Shown piece by piece: positions 1 through 12,111 of a stretch of 64,000 bases of DNA. Source of the stretch: Aegilops tauschii subsp. strangulata (taxonomy: Eukaryota; Streptophyta; Magnoliopsida; Poales; Poaceae); the NCBI RefSeq assembly GCF_002575655.3, contig NC_053036.3, forward strand, positions 648,851,387 to 648,915,386, in the 5' to 3' direction. The notes beneath the pieces are model-generated. The model did not search any database and was not told the DNA's origin. It saw only the letters and a program-made list of their open reading frames with translations. The position numbers were made by a program, and so were the translations under genes. Within the stretch, counting starts at the first letter, position 1. Each line of letters starts with the position of its first letter.

Positions 1-1310
1 GACAGGTTGGAGGCCCACAAAAACCGATCAATTAGAGAGAGAATTATCAGAACACCGACCATCCTGCTTTGTACTATGCGGCAACAGGAAGGGATTGAGC
101 ACACACAAGCAGGCGTGCAAACCAACAGAAGAACAGACCACCAAAAAGAAACTAGAATGCTCTTCTTTTTTATTTGGTCATCTATCCAAGATTAACTTAA
201 TTAGCTACTCGATGTAGAAATTATCTATCTAGAGGAGGCCGAGGACAGAAAGCAGAAATCATCAGATGTTGAACATACTAGTATGAGCATGTGCTACTGC
301 TACGTACTACTACTAGCGTATTGTCGTAGAAACCTGAAGCGAGACTAATCAAGGGTGCAATAAAGACGGAGATCTTCCGAGATCCCGATGAAGGCAGAAA
401 GAAGTTGTCTTGGATTCTTCTTTGACCAGTGACCAAGACGGGCGTACGCGGCCCGCTCGTCGTCGTCGTTGTCGCGTATCGCCATCGTGTAACGTCCGGT
501 GCAATAAAAAAGGATCTTGACTTCAGCCTATGAAATATGAATTGTAGGTTTTCAAAATTATTTAATAATTCTTAATAAAATTATGACAAAATTTTTATTT
601 CGCAAATTTAATAATTTTCCCTAATTTAAATTTTAGCTTGAATTGGGCTCGAAATTTCAGAGCTACAAGTATTTTGGACCCCACCAAAATATACGAAATT
701 CTGGAAATTTCAGTAAATTTTTGTTGAAATTTTGAACACTGGTACTCCTCCCAGCAGGCGCTACCGTATGCTCATTTGCTCCTCTAGAGAAAGAAAAGAG
801 CACAATCGTTTAGAAGCCACTTAGGAATCTATCAGGATGTGGGAGTGACTGGCATATATACTCATTCATCGGTGCACGCATATAGGCTGGTTGGATTGAA
901 TGTGTGGCCATGCATTGCACACTCCATCGATGGGCTGTTCAACTCTGCAGTAGCTTTCTTATCTTGCTTGGCAGCGATGGGTGCATGCACTTTAGAGGCC
1001 AGGGGTAAGAAGACCACTATTCACGCAGTCCAGCCGGTTCCCGAAATGCCAGACGCGTGTATTTCCATGGTTGCATTTAAGATAGCCTAGCTTTAAATCA
1101 GTTAGCCTCCATCGTTTTCTTCCGGAGCGAGACAAAAGGTTCGGCAAGTTATACATACATAGCCTCGGTGTGGGGAGATGATTTGTGGCACGCAGGTGTG
1201 GGGATAAGCATTTTTCTCGGGCATTATGGACCAGAGGATTGCATCAAGATTCGAAAGTCTAGCTGTTTCCCTGCATTGTTTAGGCAATATTTACCTTAGG
1301 GCATGGGTGA
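1..1310 (+). repeat. Outer copy of NAC-flanking block A (A'')
   Basis: This is the leftmost of at least six copies of an unrecognised block. It shares ordered landmarks with 13690-14960 and 16735-17480, and in reverse with 51165-52100 and 60550-61330. Landmarks are GGACAGAAAGCAG, GGATTCTTCTTTGACCAGTG, GTAACGTCCGGTGCAATAAA, CCAGCCGGTTCCCGAAATGC and GTTAGCCTCCATCGTTTTC. The first 110 bases match the reverse of about 61200-61330, so the unit begins before the window. No long ORF is conserved between copies, so I infer non-coding DNA or an unknown small transcription unit. It most resembles the reverse copy at 60550-61330, with which it shares the GCATTTAAG..TAGCCTAGCTTTAAA stretch. Confidence 0.7.
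532..745. other. AT-rich insertion inside block A''
   Basis: About 210 bases here interrupt block A'': in the other copies the CCTATGA landmark is followed almost directly by CTCCACCCGG-like or GTAGCAG sequence. The insert is AT-rich and contains repeated AAATTT words and ACGAAATTCTGGAAATTTCAG. Its wording recalls the hAT MITE at 63109-63474, but I could not fix its ends or a target duplication. Confidence 0.35.
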
Positions 1311-1940
1311 GAGACTGCATGCTCTTAACCAACCCCATCTTTCATGTTTTTAATATTGACTATCAAATTTGAATTCATTATATCTTTCGAACCTAAACTC
1401 CAATTTATGTTTTGTATGCTCGTGTTCCCAAAACAAAAGACTAAACAAATGTGGTATTTGCCCAAAAGAAAAGACTAAACATATGTGATATTTGCTGAAG
1501 TTCCCTTGATCCCTCCCGGCTGTTTAATTATCATCCTATATATCGTACTCACGCGTACAGGACAGGAGAACAATCAACTCACGCGTCCGTCCACTACCGG
1601 AAAAGGATTAGCCTAGCTAGGGACATGAAAGGAAAAGGAGACCACGCACCCGTTATAAAGTAATCGATTTTTGGAGACCAACAGCACGCGTTTCATGTTG
1701 AAATTCTCGCTCGTTCGGAGCTTTAGCTACGTACGCAAATGCGTTGTGTTGGGGTAACATCTTTGTTTATAGATCGGAATATTGGGTTGGGTGTCTTCTT
1801 ATCTCTGTCGTTCCTATTTCCCTTTTTTCCAGCGAATTAATCTGTAGATGGCACGTCGATTCAGTACGTGAATGCTTCCTTAATTTGCCGGCGTGATGTT
1901 GCGCGCACGCAGGCAGGCTGGTGAAGTGGCACAAATATTA
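1311..1940. other. Unassigned DNA
   Basis: No gene or recognisable element was seen in this 0.6 kb between the A'' block and the MITE. It may be divergent NAC-locus flank. Confidence 0.4.
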
Positions 1941-2021
1941 CTTCCTCCGTCCCATAATACAAGAGTGTTTTTGACACTACACTAATATTAAAAACGCTCT
2001 TATATTATGAGACGGAGGGAC
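1941..2021. mobile_element. Stowaway-type MITE (81 bp)
   Basis: The element begins CTTCCTCCGTCCCATAATA and ends TATTATGAGACGGAGGGAC, which are near-perfect terminal inverted repeats. TA dinucleotides flank both ends (1939-1940 and 2022-2023), the target duplication of Tc1/mariner elements. It has no coding capacity. Internally it folds as a hairpin around AAGAGTGTTTTTGACAC and its partner AAAACGCTCTT. Confidence 0.9.
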
Positions 2022-2678
2022 TAGTATTTTAAGGGAAAGTGGCACTGATATTATCTATTTTTAGTGAAAGAGGCACAAATATTTTTATTATGCACACGGG
2101 CATTAGTCTAGTCACCCTCATGCACTAGTAGAAAACGGCCCATTAGCCCCGGTTCTGGAACTGGGACTAAAAGGTCGGGACCAAAGCCCAAAACCTTTAG
2201 TCCCGGTTCGCTTACGAACCGGGACAGAAGGGGCTCCACGTGGCCACTGCTGGGCGCCCAGGCAGGAGGACCTTTAGTCCCGGTTGGTAACACCAACCAA
2301 CCGGGACCAAAAGGCATCCACGCGTCAGCAGCTGGCAGGAGCTGGGGTTTTGTTCTTTTAAGGAGGGGGGGGGGGGTTTAGGGGATTTTGGAGGGTTAAT
2401 TTAGGGGTTTCATATATTGTGTTAGCTAGCTAATAGAGAGAAGTGTCCTCTCTTTCTCCGTGCTTGGTCGACGCTAGCTACTATATACATATAGAGAGAA
2501 CTCGACACGCTAGCTAGTAAGCAAATGAAGGAACCATTAATTACAGAAGATCGTCATGAACATATAGAGAGAAGTGACCTCTCTTTCTCCGAGAGATTGG
2601 TCGAACAACAAGTTTTCGTATATCTATCCGACGCTACTAGCTACATATATACAATATAAGATCTCTTACAATCCCTAA

Positions 2679-5600
2679 CATCTCATGTCTATATCAATTT
2701 CCACATGGTATTCTCCGGCTTTATGTATAACGTGGTCAAGAAAGAATCCCGCCAATTCCTCTTGAATTGCTCGGATGCGATCATGTGGTAGGAGTTCATC
2801 CTGCAGCTGCTAGACCTAATTTAAAGAAGGGGGTCAATACATATATATGAATGAAACTCAACACAAATGATGGCAATGAAATAAAATTGTGAATATTATT
2901 GTTTACGTACTTCATATTGTTTTTCAGAGTAGCCCCGCTTATAGGTCATCGCGTTGTAGATGAACTCGCAAACGTAGTATCCACAAAAATCATTCCCGGC
3001 TTCCTGCCACAAGCACTTTACGAGAAATAGAGTTCAATCAAACTGATAATCAAGCATGATAAATGGTATTGATGAAACTAGAATCAATGGGAGATGCGCG
3101 GAACTAGGTAGTAGTACTTACTTTCGGGTGTGTAAATCGCAGCTCCCTCGGCAGTCCCGGAGCAATTCTGGTGAACTCTTTCCAAACCCTGGCAGACAAA
3201 GAAAATAATTACTTGATATCAGGAAATGAACAAAGTTTCCGATATGGTGCGATAATGATTGATTGAACTTACTTCTGGAGCATTTCAGTCATCTCCGCAT
3301 AGTCCTGGGGATCTTTTCGTCTCGAGTCTAAGACGGTTACTACTCCTCGGTCAAGCTTAATCTCTAGCAGAATAAAGTGGAACCTGCGCACGCATGCATA
3401 AATCATCAATTACATTACTATAACCTCGAGTAATAAGGGAAACCGAAGATGCACAAGACAGTAACACTCACTTGAAGTTGTAAGGAAAGAGTATTTTAAC
3501 TTTGTTTTGATTTTTAAGCAACGATTGTAGCAAGTTGTCCTCGGTATCTATGACATTGTTTTTAACCGTCCATTCATGTATGATATTTGGGTTAATGAAC
3601 CCAATGTCATAGATTTGTGCTTTTCTGCATTCGACGATCTTCATTTTGCAGAGTATAGTGAGGATAATTATATATGCATGCAATGAAAGAGGTGAGCTAT
3701 ATATAGAGACTTAATTACAGAAGTAGTACTTACAAACAGTAGCAAGTCACGAGTTGTTTGTCGAGGGCCTATTGATTGTATAACTGGAATAACTCGTCAA
3801 ATTCAACAAGCAATAGCTCAGTTCCAACGAGCTCGTGCTCCTCTTTAATTCTCATCATCAAAGTATGCTTCCCAGACGCTGCAGGTTTCCATGTACCATT
3901 CATGCAAACTTCACATCATCGTTGTTACAGGAGGATGATCAGGTTTGACGAGAGGCTGCCCGTGCTGGTACCTGAATTCGTTCACCTCCATTATTTCAAA
4001 CTCTACATCATCGCTCAGGTAATCTGCAGGATTGGTACTGGGCACCATCCCCGGCTGATTAGCGATGATATCGCTAGACACCTTCAGCGGGGGGGAGGGG
4101 GGGCACGATTGGTTCGCATGTTCGCCGAGCTGGGGAATTTTTTCCCACTTCTTCGTTCTACTAACCTTGCATCACTGGAAGTACTTCCCGACCGCCGCGC
4201 ATCTTCATATGTCGATAGTGCGCTTCGCTTTCACCGGATCTATCATCTCCTTCGGAGGTGGAGGTTTCTTTGTAAAAAAGTCCCTCACTGCGGCAACACA
4301 GATCTCCTCGTTTTCCTTGTTGGTCCTCTCATATGGTAACTTTTTCGGAGCCTTGAGAGATGGACCGTATCTAAATTGCCTCCCGCCTCTGCTTGTATTG
4401 CTAGCTGCCGGAGCGGCAGCGTCTCTCTTCCATCGTTGCTGACGAGACAGAGTGCTCCGACGCGCCGGAGGAGCCAGAGTGGCGGCGTCTGTCTTCCGCC
4501 GTTGCTGACGAGGCGGAGTGCTCCTACGCGCCGGAGGAGTCGGAGGAGGAGCGGAGTGCCCTCACGCGCTGGAGGAGGCGGAGAAGGAGGCGGAGTGCCC
4601 TGATCACTCGCCGGAGGAGGAGGAGGAGGCGGAGTGCCCTGACTCGCCGGAGGAGGAGGAGGAGGAGGATGCGTCCAGTTTGGAAGCTTGATGTACTCCT
4701 TCCTCCATAGACATGTACTCCTCAAAGCATTAATCAGCTGATTCTCCCCTTCACCTGTAGGGTGGTCAAGCTCCAGCTCCTCAAATCCCTCCATTATTTC
4801 ATCCACCATCACAACAGCATAGCCATGTGGAATCGGACGGCAATCAAAAGTTCCGTCAGCTAGAGAAGGTGCAACAGAGCCGACAGCCGCCTTCAAAGTC
4901 AGGTTCCGCCATTTCGTCATAAGCTCGCAATGTTGAGCCTCCGTGATAGTATCCACGGGGTAGCGAGGAGCCGTGAAATCAGGCTGAACGAGCTTTGTGG
5001 AAGCCACGCTGCTTCTCGGCTGAGATGGCAGGGTAGCTTCTGGGTAGCTTCGTGCCGCTGAGATGGTTGACCGGGAGCTGCAAGTTCCTCTAGCTTTACT
5101 AGTCTTGCATTGAGCTTTTGCATTTCGCTCAACTCTGCTTTCCTCTCTCTCTCTCTCCCGACTTCTGTAACCGCCTGCGCCGGGAAACCCAACCACCCAC
5201 GGAACGGAGCCTGGTGTGCCTCGTGTTCATCCAGGGTGCTCAGGATTCCCGAGGGCCTCAGTTAGCTCGTCCTTCTCTCTGTTGGGAATGAACGTCCCTT
5301 TCTGCACTGCGGCGATATAATCCTGAAGCTTCTTGATGGGTATTGCAAGTTGCTCGTCCATCAAATGACACTCCCCTGTTTCAGGGTCCAAAGTTCCCCC
5401 AACCCCGAAGAACCAAGTCCTTGAACAGTCTGGCCAGTTCAATGTCGCTGGTTGGACCCCTTTAGCAAGAAGGTTTTGATCAGTTTTGGCCCACAACGGT
5501 CGGGCTTTGAGGTAGCCACCTGACCCCGTGTGATGGTAATACTGCTTCTTTGCATCATTTCTCTTGTTTGTCTCTGACATTTTCTTACCCTTCTCCGATG

Positions 5601-6417
5601 TCTTGTAGGCCACAAATGTGGGCCAGTCATCTCTTATCTTCTCATATCGGCCGGTGAATTCTGGAGTCCTCCCTTTGTCGACAAACTTCGTGTTCAACTC
5701 TTTCTTCCACCTCCTGAATAGATCTGCCATCTTCTTAAGAGCACACGCCTTGACCTTTGGCTCTATTGTTGGCTTATTCGGATCCTCCTCTGGCGGTAGG
5801 GTGAAATTTGCCTTCAGCGAAGTCCAAAGATCAGCTTTCTGTCTATCGTTGACATTAGAAACTTCAGGGTCGTCCTTAGTCTTATTCCATTTCTGGATGC
5901 TGGTCGGGATGCTGTCCCTAACAATAGCTCCGCACTGAGCAACAAATGCGTCCTTGGTCCGCATGAGTTCAATCAGTTGGCCATCGTCCGCGATTTCTGT
6001 GATCGTGAACCTTTCATCCTTGCGCAACCTTTTCTTTGGGCCTCGTCCCGTTACGGAAGTTTGGCTTGATCCAGAGGGCTATAAAAGAAGAAAGAAGCGT
6101 TAATATATGTACATACCAAAACAATTAATGCATCAATTAGTCAGCACAGGCTTAATTAATATATATACCTCGCCGGACTTTGCAACAGCTCCCTCCTCCG
6201 TTCGGTCACCGGAGCCATCATCATTGTCTCTTTCTTCCTCCGCCATTTGGTTACCAGAGCCGTCAGGATCATGTCCTTCCTCCTCCATTGTTCGACCACC
6301 GGAGCCGTCATCCTCTCCTTCCTGACCATCGGTGTCGTTGAGAAACGACAAGACATCACGTCCGTCGCTGATTATATCCCCCAACAACTCTTCTTATTCT
6401 AAGTCTCTTTGATCCAT
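2679..6417 (-). pseudogene. CACTA second ORF with ULP1-like (C48) protease domain, decayed
   Basis: A multi-exon minus-strand gene typical of Triticeae CACTA elements, role in transposition unknown. It starts at 6417 (MDQRDLE), meets a TAA at 6394-6396, and continues through an acidic exon to an intron with GTATATAT donor (about 6165) and TTTTATAG acceptor (about 6079). A 270-residue exon (6078-5227) follows, in the same frame as 5196-4285 across a TGA at 5225-5227, then a proline-rich tract (4550-4680). Downstream exons at 3875-3770, 3690-3470, 3385-3270, 3190-3120 and 3005-2910 build the protease: the catalytic histidine is in FHFILLEIK, the aspartate in VLDSRRK, the cysteine in NDFCGYYVCEF. 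Reading ends near 2679. The three catalytic residues survive, but nonsense and frame changes make a functional product unlikely. Exon borders are estimated by eye. Confidence 0.75.
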
Positions 6418-6522
6418 AGTTTCTGCAAATATTACAACATGGCAATATACAAACATGAGAGATCGATATATTAGTGGCAAACATAGACCTAGCTAATATC
6501 ACAACATGGGATCATATTAGTG

Positions 6523-6752
6523 GCCTCGACGCTTCTACGGTTTGGGGTGGCCTTGACAACGCGCTTCTAGGGTTTGGGGTGGCCTCGACAACGCTTCTAG
6601 AGTTTGGGGTGGCCTCGACAACGCTATTTTAACTTGGTAAATTTGGGTGGCCTCGACGCTTCTAGGGTTTGGGGTGGCCTCGACAACGCTTCTAGGGTTT
6701 TGGGTGGCCTCGACAACACTTCTAGGGCTTGGGGTGGCCTCGACAACACTTT
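6523..6752. repeat. Minisatellite, about 31-bp unit, seven copies
   Basis: The unit reads roughly GGCCTCGACAACGCTTCTAG followed by GGTTTGGGGT and is repeated about seven times with small changes; one copy is interrupted by ATTTTAACTTGGTAAATTT. It lies upstream of the CACTA second ORF, in sequence that would be its 5' leader or an intron. Confidence 0.85.
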
Positions 6753-7079
6753 TTTAGTCCCGGTTTCGCGAGAGGAGGTTGATCGATCGACTTCCCCCTT
6801 CATGTTCAAGAGTTACCGGAGTTTTCTATGAAAAAATATACTACCTATCACATCTCACTCCCGGTTTGGGTGTACTCGAGAGTTTGGTCGGGCGAGAGGG
6901 GGTTGATCGACGTCCCCCCTCATGTCAAAGTTATCTGGGATACGTTTTGAGAGAAAATACAACACTTGATATGTTTCGAATATATGAACATTTTAACTTA
7001 GTAACTTATTAACGTTTCGAGAGAAAACTTTCTATTAACATCATTTTAACTTAGTAACTTAGTAACGTTTCGAGAATTT

Positions 7080-7520
7080 TGCATATGAACTTTCTATGAA
7101 TATATCCGGATCCATACATACATACATGGACATAATGTTCATCCATCCATCCATCCATATTCAAAATGTTCATATTCTACAATATCACCAAAAAAATTCT
7201 ATGAACATAAAAAAATTCTAACTTTTGCATATGAACATACATACATTTTATTTTTTTCTTAAATGTAACTTTTGCATATATGAACATAAATACACAATTT
7301 TTTTTCTAAAAATGCACATATGAACATATACAGAGAACATACATACATAAAATTTTTCTAAAAATTTAACTTTTGCATATATATGAACATATACAGAGAA
7401 CATACATACATACATTTTTCTAAAAATACAAAAAAAATCATATGAACAAAAAAAGCATACGTCATCTATCATCAACATCATCATATCTATCATCAACATC
7501 ATCTAACAATCAGATATATG
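7080..7520. repeat. AT-rich low-complexity tract in the CACTA
   Basis: The tract holds CATC tetranucleotides (about 7140-7160), repeated ACATACATACAT runs, and two near-identical copies of TATGAACATATACAGAGAAC (about 7320 and 7382). There is no coding signal. It gives way at about 7540 to a GC-rich GGCGACG-type stretch (7540-7790), probably the element's 5' leader. Confidence 0.6.
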
Positions 7521-7861
7521 AACAAAAAAATTGAACAAGGGAGGAGGACAGGGAGGAAAAGGGGGCGGCGCGGACCGTCGGCGAGGGCTTGGGGCAGGGG
7601 CGCGGTGACAACATCGGGGGCAGGGGCGCGGCGACGGAATCGGGGGCGGCGACGGTGACGCCAACGATGGGGCAGGGGCGACGACGGCGTCGGGGGCGTC
7701 GGGGCCAGCAACGGCGACGACGGGGGCGGCGGGCGGCGTCGGGGCAGCCTGGCGACGTCGATGTCGTCGGTGTCGTCAGGGGCTACTGCGATAGGAGAAC
7801 TGAAAATCTCTAAGTGCTATCTTATATACCCAGAGCATTGGTCCCGGTTCGTGGCCACAAT

Positions 7862-10856
7862 GGTCCGAGAGGACGCATGGTGACCACAGGTCCCCGAGTG
7901 GATGTCATTAAGGATCACTCGACCTTCTTCCGGTGTTACGCATTTCTGGCTGACTCCAGTTACACATTCTCTGAACAGCTGTCCTTTTATCACGGTAAAG
8001 GCTTTGGATCGACGGACGATCTGACGAGCCTTTTCCTCATCCTCCGGGAGCTCTTTCCTAAGAATGTACGCGATGTACGGCACTGTCCAGTCGGGAGTGA
8101 TGACCAAAACCTCCATGATCAAGTCGACCACAGCTGGGACCTCGACTTCAGTCGGATCAGTGGCACTCTTTGGTTGTGGGGGCCCTTCAGTGAAAGGATC
8201 TTCTTGAACTGAAGGTGTATGAATGTGTTCCAAGAACACATTGCTGGGAATGGCCTCCCTCTTGGAACCTATCTTTGCCAGATCATCGGCTGCTTGATTT
8301 TTCAGTCGGGGTATGTGATGGAGCTCTAACCCCTCGAACTTCTTCTCTAACTTTCTCACCGCATTACAGTAACCAGTCATAGCTGGACTCCTGACGTCCC
8401 ACTCCTTCATCACTTGATTGACCACTAAATCCGAGTCGCCATAGACCATGAGGCGACGGACGTCGAGTGAAATGGCCATACGCAACCCGTACAGAAGTGC
8501 TTCATATTCAGCTTCGTTGTTGGAGGAGTCAAAATGAATCTAGAGAACATAACTGAGTTTGTCACCTCGGGGGGGATACCAGTACCACCCCAGCGCCGGA
8601 ACCATTCAACATCTTGGATCCATCGAAGAACATGGTCCAATGCTTCGAGTGAATCTGAGTCGGGAGTTGCTGTTCAACCCACTCGGCGAGGAAATCTGCT
8701 ATTGCTTGGGACTTGATAGCTTTCTTTGCCTCAAACTTGATATCTAAGGGAAGGAGTTCAATCGCCCACTTTGCCACTCGACCAGTTGCATCTCTATTGT
8801 TCAGAATCTCTGACAATGGTGCGTCGCTGACGACTGTAATGGAGTGGTTAGAGAAATAGTGTGCAACCTTCTCCGTGGTCATATAAATCCCATAAACAAG
8901 CTTCTGATAATGTGGATATCTTTGCTTGGATGGAGTCAGAACTTCAGAAACATAATATACTGGGCGCTGAACTTTATAGGCTTTTCCTTCTTCTTCCCGC
9001 TCGACCGTGAGTACTGTACTGGCAAGTTGTCCAGTGGCTGCAATATAAAGCAGTAAAGGCTCCTTGCTGATTGGGGCAGCAAGCACCGGCTGGGTGGAAA
9101 GCAGGGCTTTGAGCTCTGCAAATGCTGCATCAGCTTCAGGAGTCCACTCGAACTTATTAGATTTCTTCATCAATCGGTAAAGAGGCAATGCCTTTTCACC
9201 GAGGCGAGAAATGAATCGACTCAAGGCGGCCAAACAACCAGTAAGCTTCTAGACATCATGCACACACACAGGGCGTTTCATCGGGAGTATAGCACCAACT
9301 TTCTCTGGGTTAGCGTCGATCCCTCGTTCGGAAACGAGGAAACCGAGTAATTTTCCGCCAGGAACTCCGAATGTGCACTTTGATGGATTGAGCTTGATAT
9401 CATACCTTCTGAGGTTGGCAAAAGTTTCAACAAGGTCAGTCAGCAGGTCGGAGCCTTTACGTGACTTGACCACAATGTCATCCATGTAAGCTTCCACATT
9501 CCGACTTATTTGAGTGAGCAGGCACTTCTGAATCATCCTCATGAATGTGGCTCCAACATTCTTCAGGCTGAATGGTATGGTGACATAACAAAAGCATCCA
9601 AATGGAGTAATGAAAGCCGTTTTTATCTCATCGGGTCCATACAATCGGATCTGATGATACCCAGAATAGGCGTCCAGAAAAGACAACCGCTCACACCCCG
9701 CAGTCGAGTCGACGATTTGATCGATGTGGGGGAGAGTAAAATGATCTTTCGGGCAGGCCCGATTGATATGCTTGGAGTCAATGCACATGCGAAGTGAATC
9801 ATCCTTCTTGGGGACCATGAAAACATTGCCAAGCCACTCGGAGTGGTAAATATCTCGGATGAACTCAGCTGCCAGAAGCCGAGCCACTTCCTCGCCAATT
9901 GCTTTTCTCTTCTGTACGGCGGACCATCGAAGATGTTCCTTGACTGGCTTCACTTTCGGGTCGACTCGCAAACGATGCTCAACCAGTCCCCTGGGTACAC
10001 CCGGCATGTCAGAAGGTTTCCATGCGAAGATGTCCCAGTTCTCACGGAGGAACTGGATGAGCGCTTCTTCCTATTTGTTGTCGAGTGAAGTTGAAATATG
10101 AGTAGGAGCAGCACTGGGATCGGTCGGGTGAATATGAATCGGCTTAGTTTCACCGGACGACTGAAATGCAGAATCAGTGGCAGGCTTCTTGGAGCGCAAC
10201 AAATCGCTCGGATCTGCATTTTTCTGGAACTCTTGCAATTCTACTATTGCCATTTGTGCATCTGCGATTTTTGAGCCTTTTTGGAAGCACTCTTCTGCCT
10301 TCTACCGATTGCCAGTGATAGTGATTACTCCTCTGGGACCAGGCATTTTCAACTTGAGATACACGTAGCACGGTCGAGCCATGAAACGTGCATAAGCAGG
10401 CCTACCCAGAATGGCATGATAAGCACTCTGGGAATCCACTACTTCAAATGTCAACTTTTCTTTGCGGTAATTCTTGGAATCACCGAAAACCACCTCAAGG
10501 GCGATCTGGCCGAGTGATTCAGCCTTCTTGCCAGGTATGACGCCATGAAAACTCATGTTGCTTTCACTGAGCTTGGACATCGGAATGCCCATTCCCTTCA
10601 AAGTTTCCGCATACAAGATATTCAGGCCACTTCCACCATCCATCAGCACCTTAGTTAGTCGAGTGCCTTCAACAACTGGGTCGACCACCAGCGCTTGCCT
10701 CCCAGGGGTGGCTATACGAGCTGGATGGTCAGACTGGTCGAATGTGATGGCAGTCTGGGACCACTTCAAGTAACTTGGCGTTGCCGGAGCAACCATGTTC
10801 ACCTCTCTGTTTGTAACTTTTAGTCGACTTTTGCTTTCAACATCAGCAAAAATCAT
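7862..10856 (-). pseudogene. Gypsy pol pseudogene: protease, RT, RNase H, second RNase H, integrase start
   Basis: Domains in order on the minus strand: aspartic protease with DGGSGLN (10856-10302); a linker; reverse transcriptase with the YMDD active site (10007-9249, motif near 9490); RNase H (9233-8562); a second RNase H-like segment (8560-8200, NNEAEYEAL and VYGDSDLVV); and the start of the integrase H2C2 zinc domain, [12 protein letters not shown] (about 7910). From 10856 to 9249 the frame is one, broken by TAG codons at 10302-10304, 10071-10073 and 9249-9251; another TAG is at 8540-8542. A seven-C run at about 8568 shifts the frame. At the last three TAGs I expect glutamine in relatives, so CAG to TAG change is likely. 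The gene is dead. Confidence 0.85.
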
Positions 10857-10942
10857 CAGAGTGGAATTGACGTTGGGAAAACCATCATCGTCTTCCTCCT
10901 TATCTTCACCCTTGTCCGACTCCTTTTCGTTCTCGCGCCAAC
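7862..10942 (-). mobile_element. Ty3/gypsy retrotransposon internal region, truncated
   Basis: Minus-strand gypsy polyprotein region following the LTR at 10943-11490. Most of gag is missing: only about 90 bases lie between the primer-binding zone and the protease frame. The 3' side stops inside the integrase zinc-binding domain at about 7862, where it is fused to CACTA subterminal sequence with TTGTGG shared at the junction. Retention of an LTR on one side and loss of the other points to deletion by illegitimate recombination. Confidence 0.85.
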
Positions 10943-11490
10943 TGTCGTGGATCTAAGACTGACAACAGAATGGGGGTAGGTATGTAGAGGCAAGATCCTA
11001 GCTATGGCGAAGTTGTACACGCGAGTTTTACGAGTTCAGGCCCTTCTCAGAAGAAGTAACAGCCCTACGTCTCGGAGCCCGGAGGCGGTCGACTGGATTA
11101 TGCGTGTGTGTGTGTTACGGGGGTGCGAACCCTTGTCTCAGAGGAGGGGTGGCTTATAGAGAGTGCGCCAGGACCCCAGCTCCCCTTCGTTACACAGGGT
11201 TCAATGTTCATAAAGAAGGAGCGTTACAGGTAACGTCCATAGTAAAGTGCTATAAAGGACTATTAAGTCTAAGAGTAAATGCCCGACCGTTGCTGCGTAG
11301 AGTGACTTTAGGTCTTCTGTATGTCGAGTGGCTTCTGCAACTGGTCGAGTGACATTGACTCTCCCGAGTGGAATGCCTCTGGTCGAGTGGATGATGGTAC
11401 CCTTCAAATGCTTCTGTCCTTAGGGTGATGTCCTTAGGGAAGGTGTCTAGGTCTGGCCTATGACCCTACCCTAGGTTCATGGCCTCATCA
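10943..11490 (-). repeat. LTR of the minus-strand gypsy element (548 bp)
   Basis: On the minus strand it runs from TGATGAGGCCATGAACC (11490) to TTAGATCCACGACA (10943), so it has TG..CA ends. The next minus-strand bases, GTTGGCGCGAG, sit where the primer-binding site belongs. It carries GTCGAGTGG/CACTCGAC words seen in many Triticeae gypsy LTRs. No second LTR is in the window, so age cannot be derived from LTR divergence. Confidence 0.7.
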
Positions 11491-12111
11491 CCACTTACCA
11501 ACGCATGATTCAAACATGCTTGGAGAAACAGATCGGCAAGACAGTTGAAGCATACGTGGATGACGTTATCATCAAAACTAGGCACGTCGAGTCACTAATA
11601 GACGATCTACGTCTCACATTCGACAACCTCCGTGCATATGACATCAAGCTCAATCCGGAAAAATGTGTTTTCGGCGTCCCCGCCGGAAAATTGCTGGGCT
11701 TCATCGTTTCCAATAGAGGAATTGAGGCAAATCCAGCCAAAATCCGAGCTTTGTCACAATTGGCTACGCCAACGGACTTTAAACAGGTCCAAAAGCTTGC
11801 GGGATGTGTGGCATCTTTAAGCCGCTTTATCTCCAGACTGGGAGAAAAAGCCATGCTACTCTACCGCCTTCTCCGACGCACCGATCACTTTGAGTGGACG
11901 GATGCGGCAACGGCCGGACTGGAGGAAACAAAGGCCCTTTTGGCAAGCAACCCAATCCTGACCGCGCATAACATCGGCGAACCCATGTTATTATATATAT
12001 CGGCAACACACCAGGTGGTTGCAATAATGACCAAAGATCCTATGTTACCATCGATCCTGGACGCACAGTTCGGAACCCCCTACCCGAGATCCGCTGGTTT
12101 TGACACCGACA
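11491..12111 (+). pseudogene. Gypsy RT/RNase H fragment plus LTR scrap
   Basis: A second, distinct gypsy fragment in the opposite direction. The plus strand enters mid-RT (YQRMIQTC), passes the YVDD active site near 11556-11567, continues through SRFISRLGEKA into the RNase H region, and loses the frame near 12010. The last 60 bases, ending CCGCTGGTTTTGACACCGACA, look like an LTR tip (reverse: TGTCGGTGTCAAAACC). The piece abuts the TNP2 fragment at 12112 after a C run. Both ends are truncated, and no target duplication was found. Confidence 0.75.

Larger units (their letters stand above)
2123..7861 (-). mobile_element. CACTA (En/Spm) transposon, 5' end missing
   Basis: The left boundary begins CACTAGTAGAAAACGG, followed by repeated subterminal copies of CCGGTTCG and TTTAGTCCCGGTT in both directions (2140-2310), typical of Triticeae CACTA elements. 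Genes inside read on the minus strand, so this is the element's 3' end. At the other side the minus strand reads CGAACCGGGACCAATG, then TATATAAG near 7826-7833, which looks like the subterminal region and promoter of the 5' end. The last bases and the CACTA tip are lost at a direct fusion to gypsy integrase sequence at about 7857-7862. Inside are a ULP1-type ORF2, a minisatellite, an AT-rich stretch and a GC-rich leader. No TNP2 transposase lies within these limits, so it is a deletion derivative or the partner of the TNP2 fragment at 12112-13094. Confidence 0.85.

Noticed and set aside
7589..7813. Arg/Gly-rich ORF
   Set aside because: A GGCGACG-type low-complexity stretch at the 5' side of the CACTA; no start context or family likeness.
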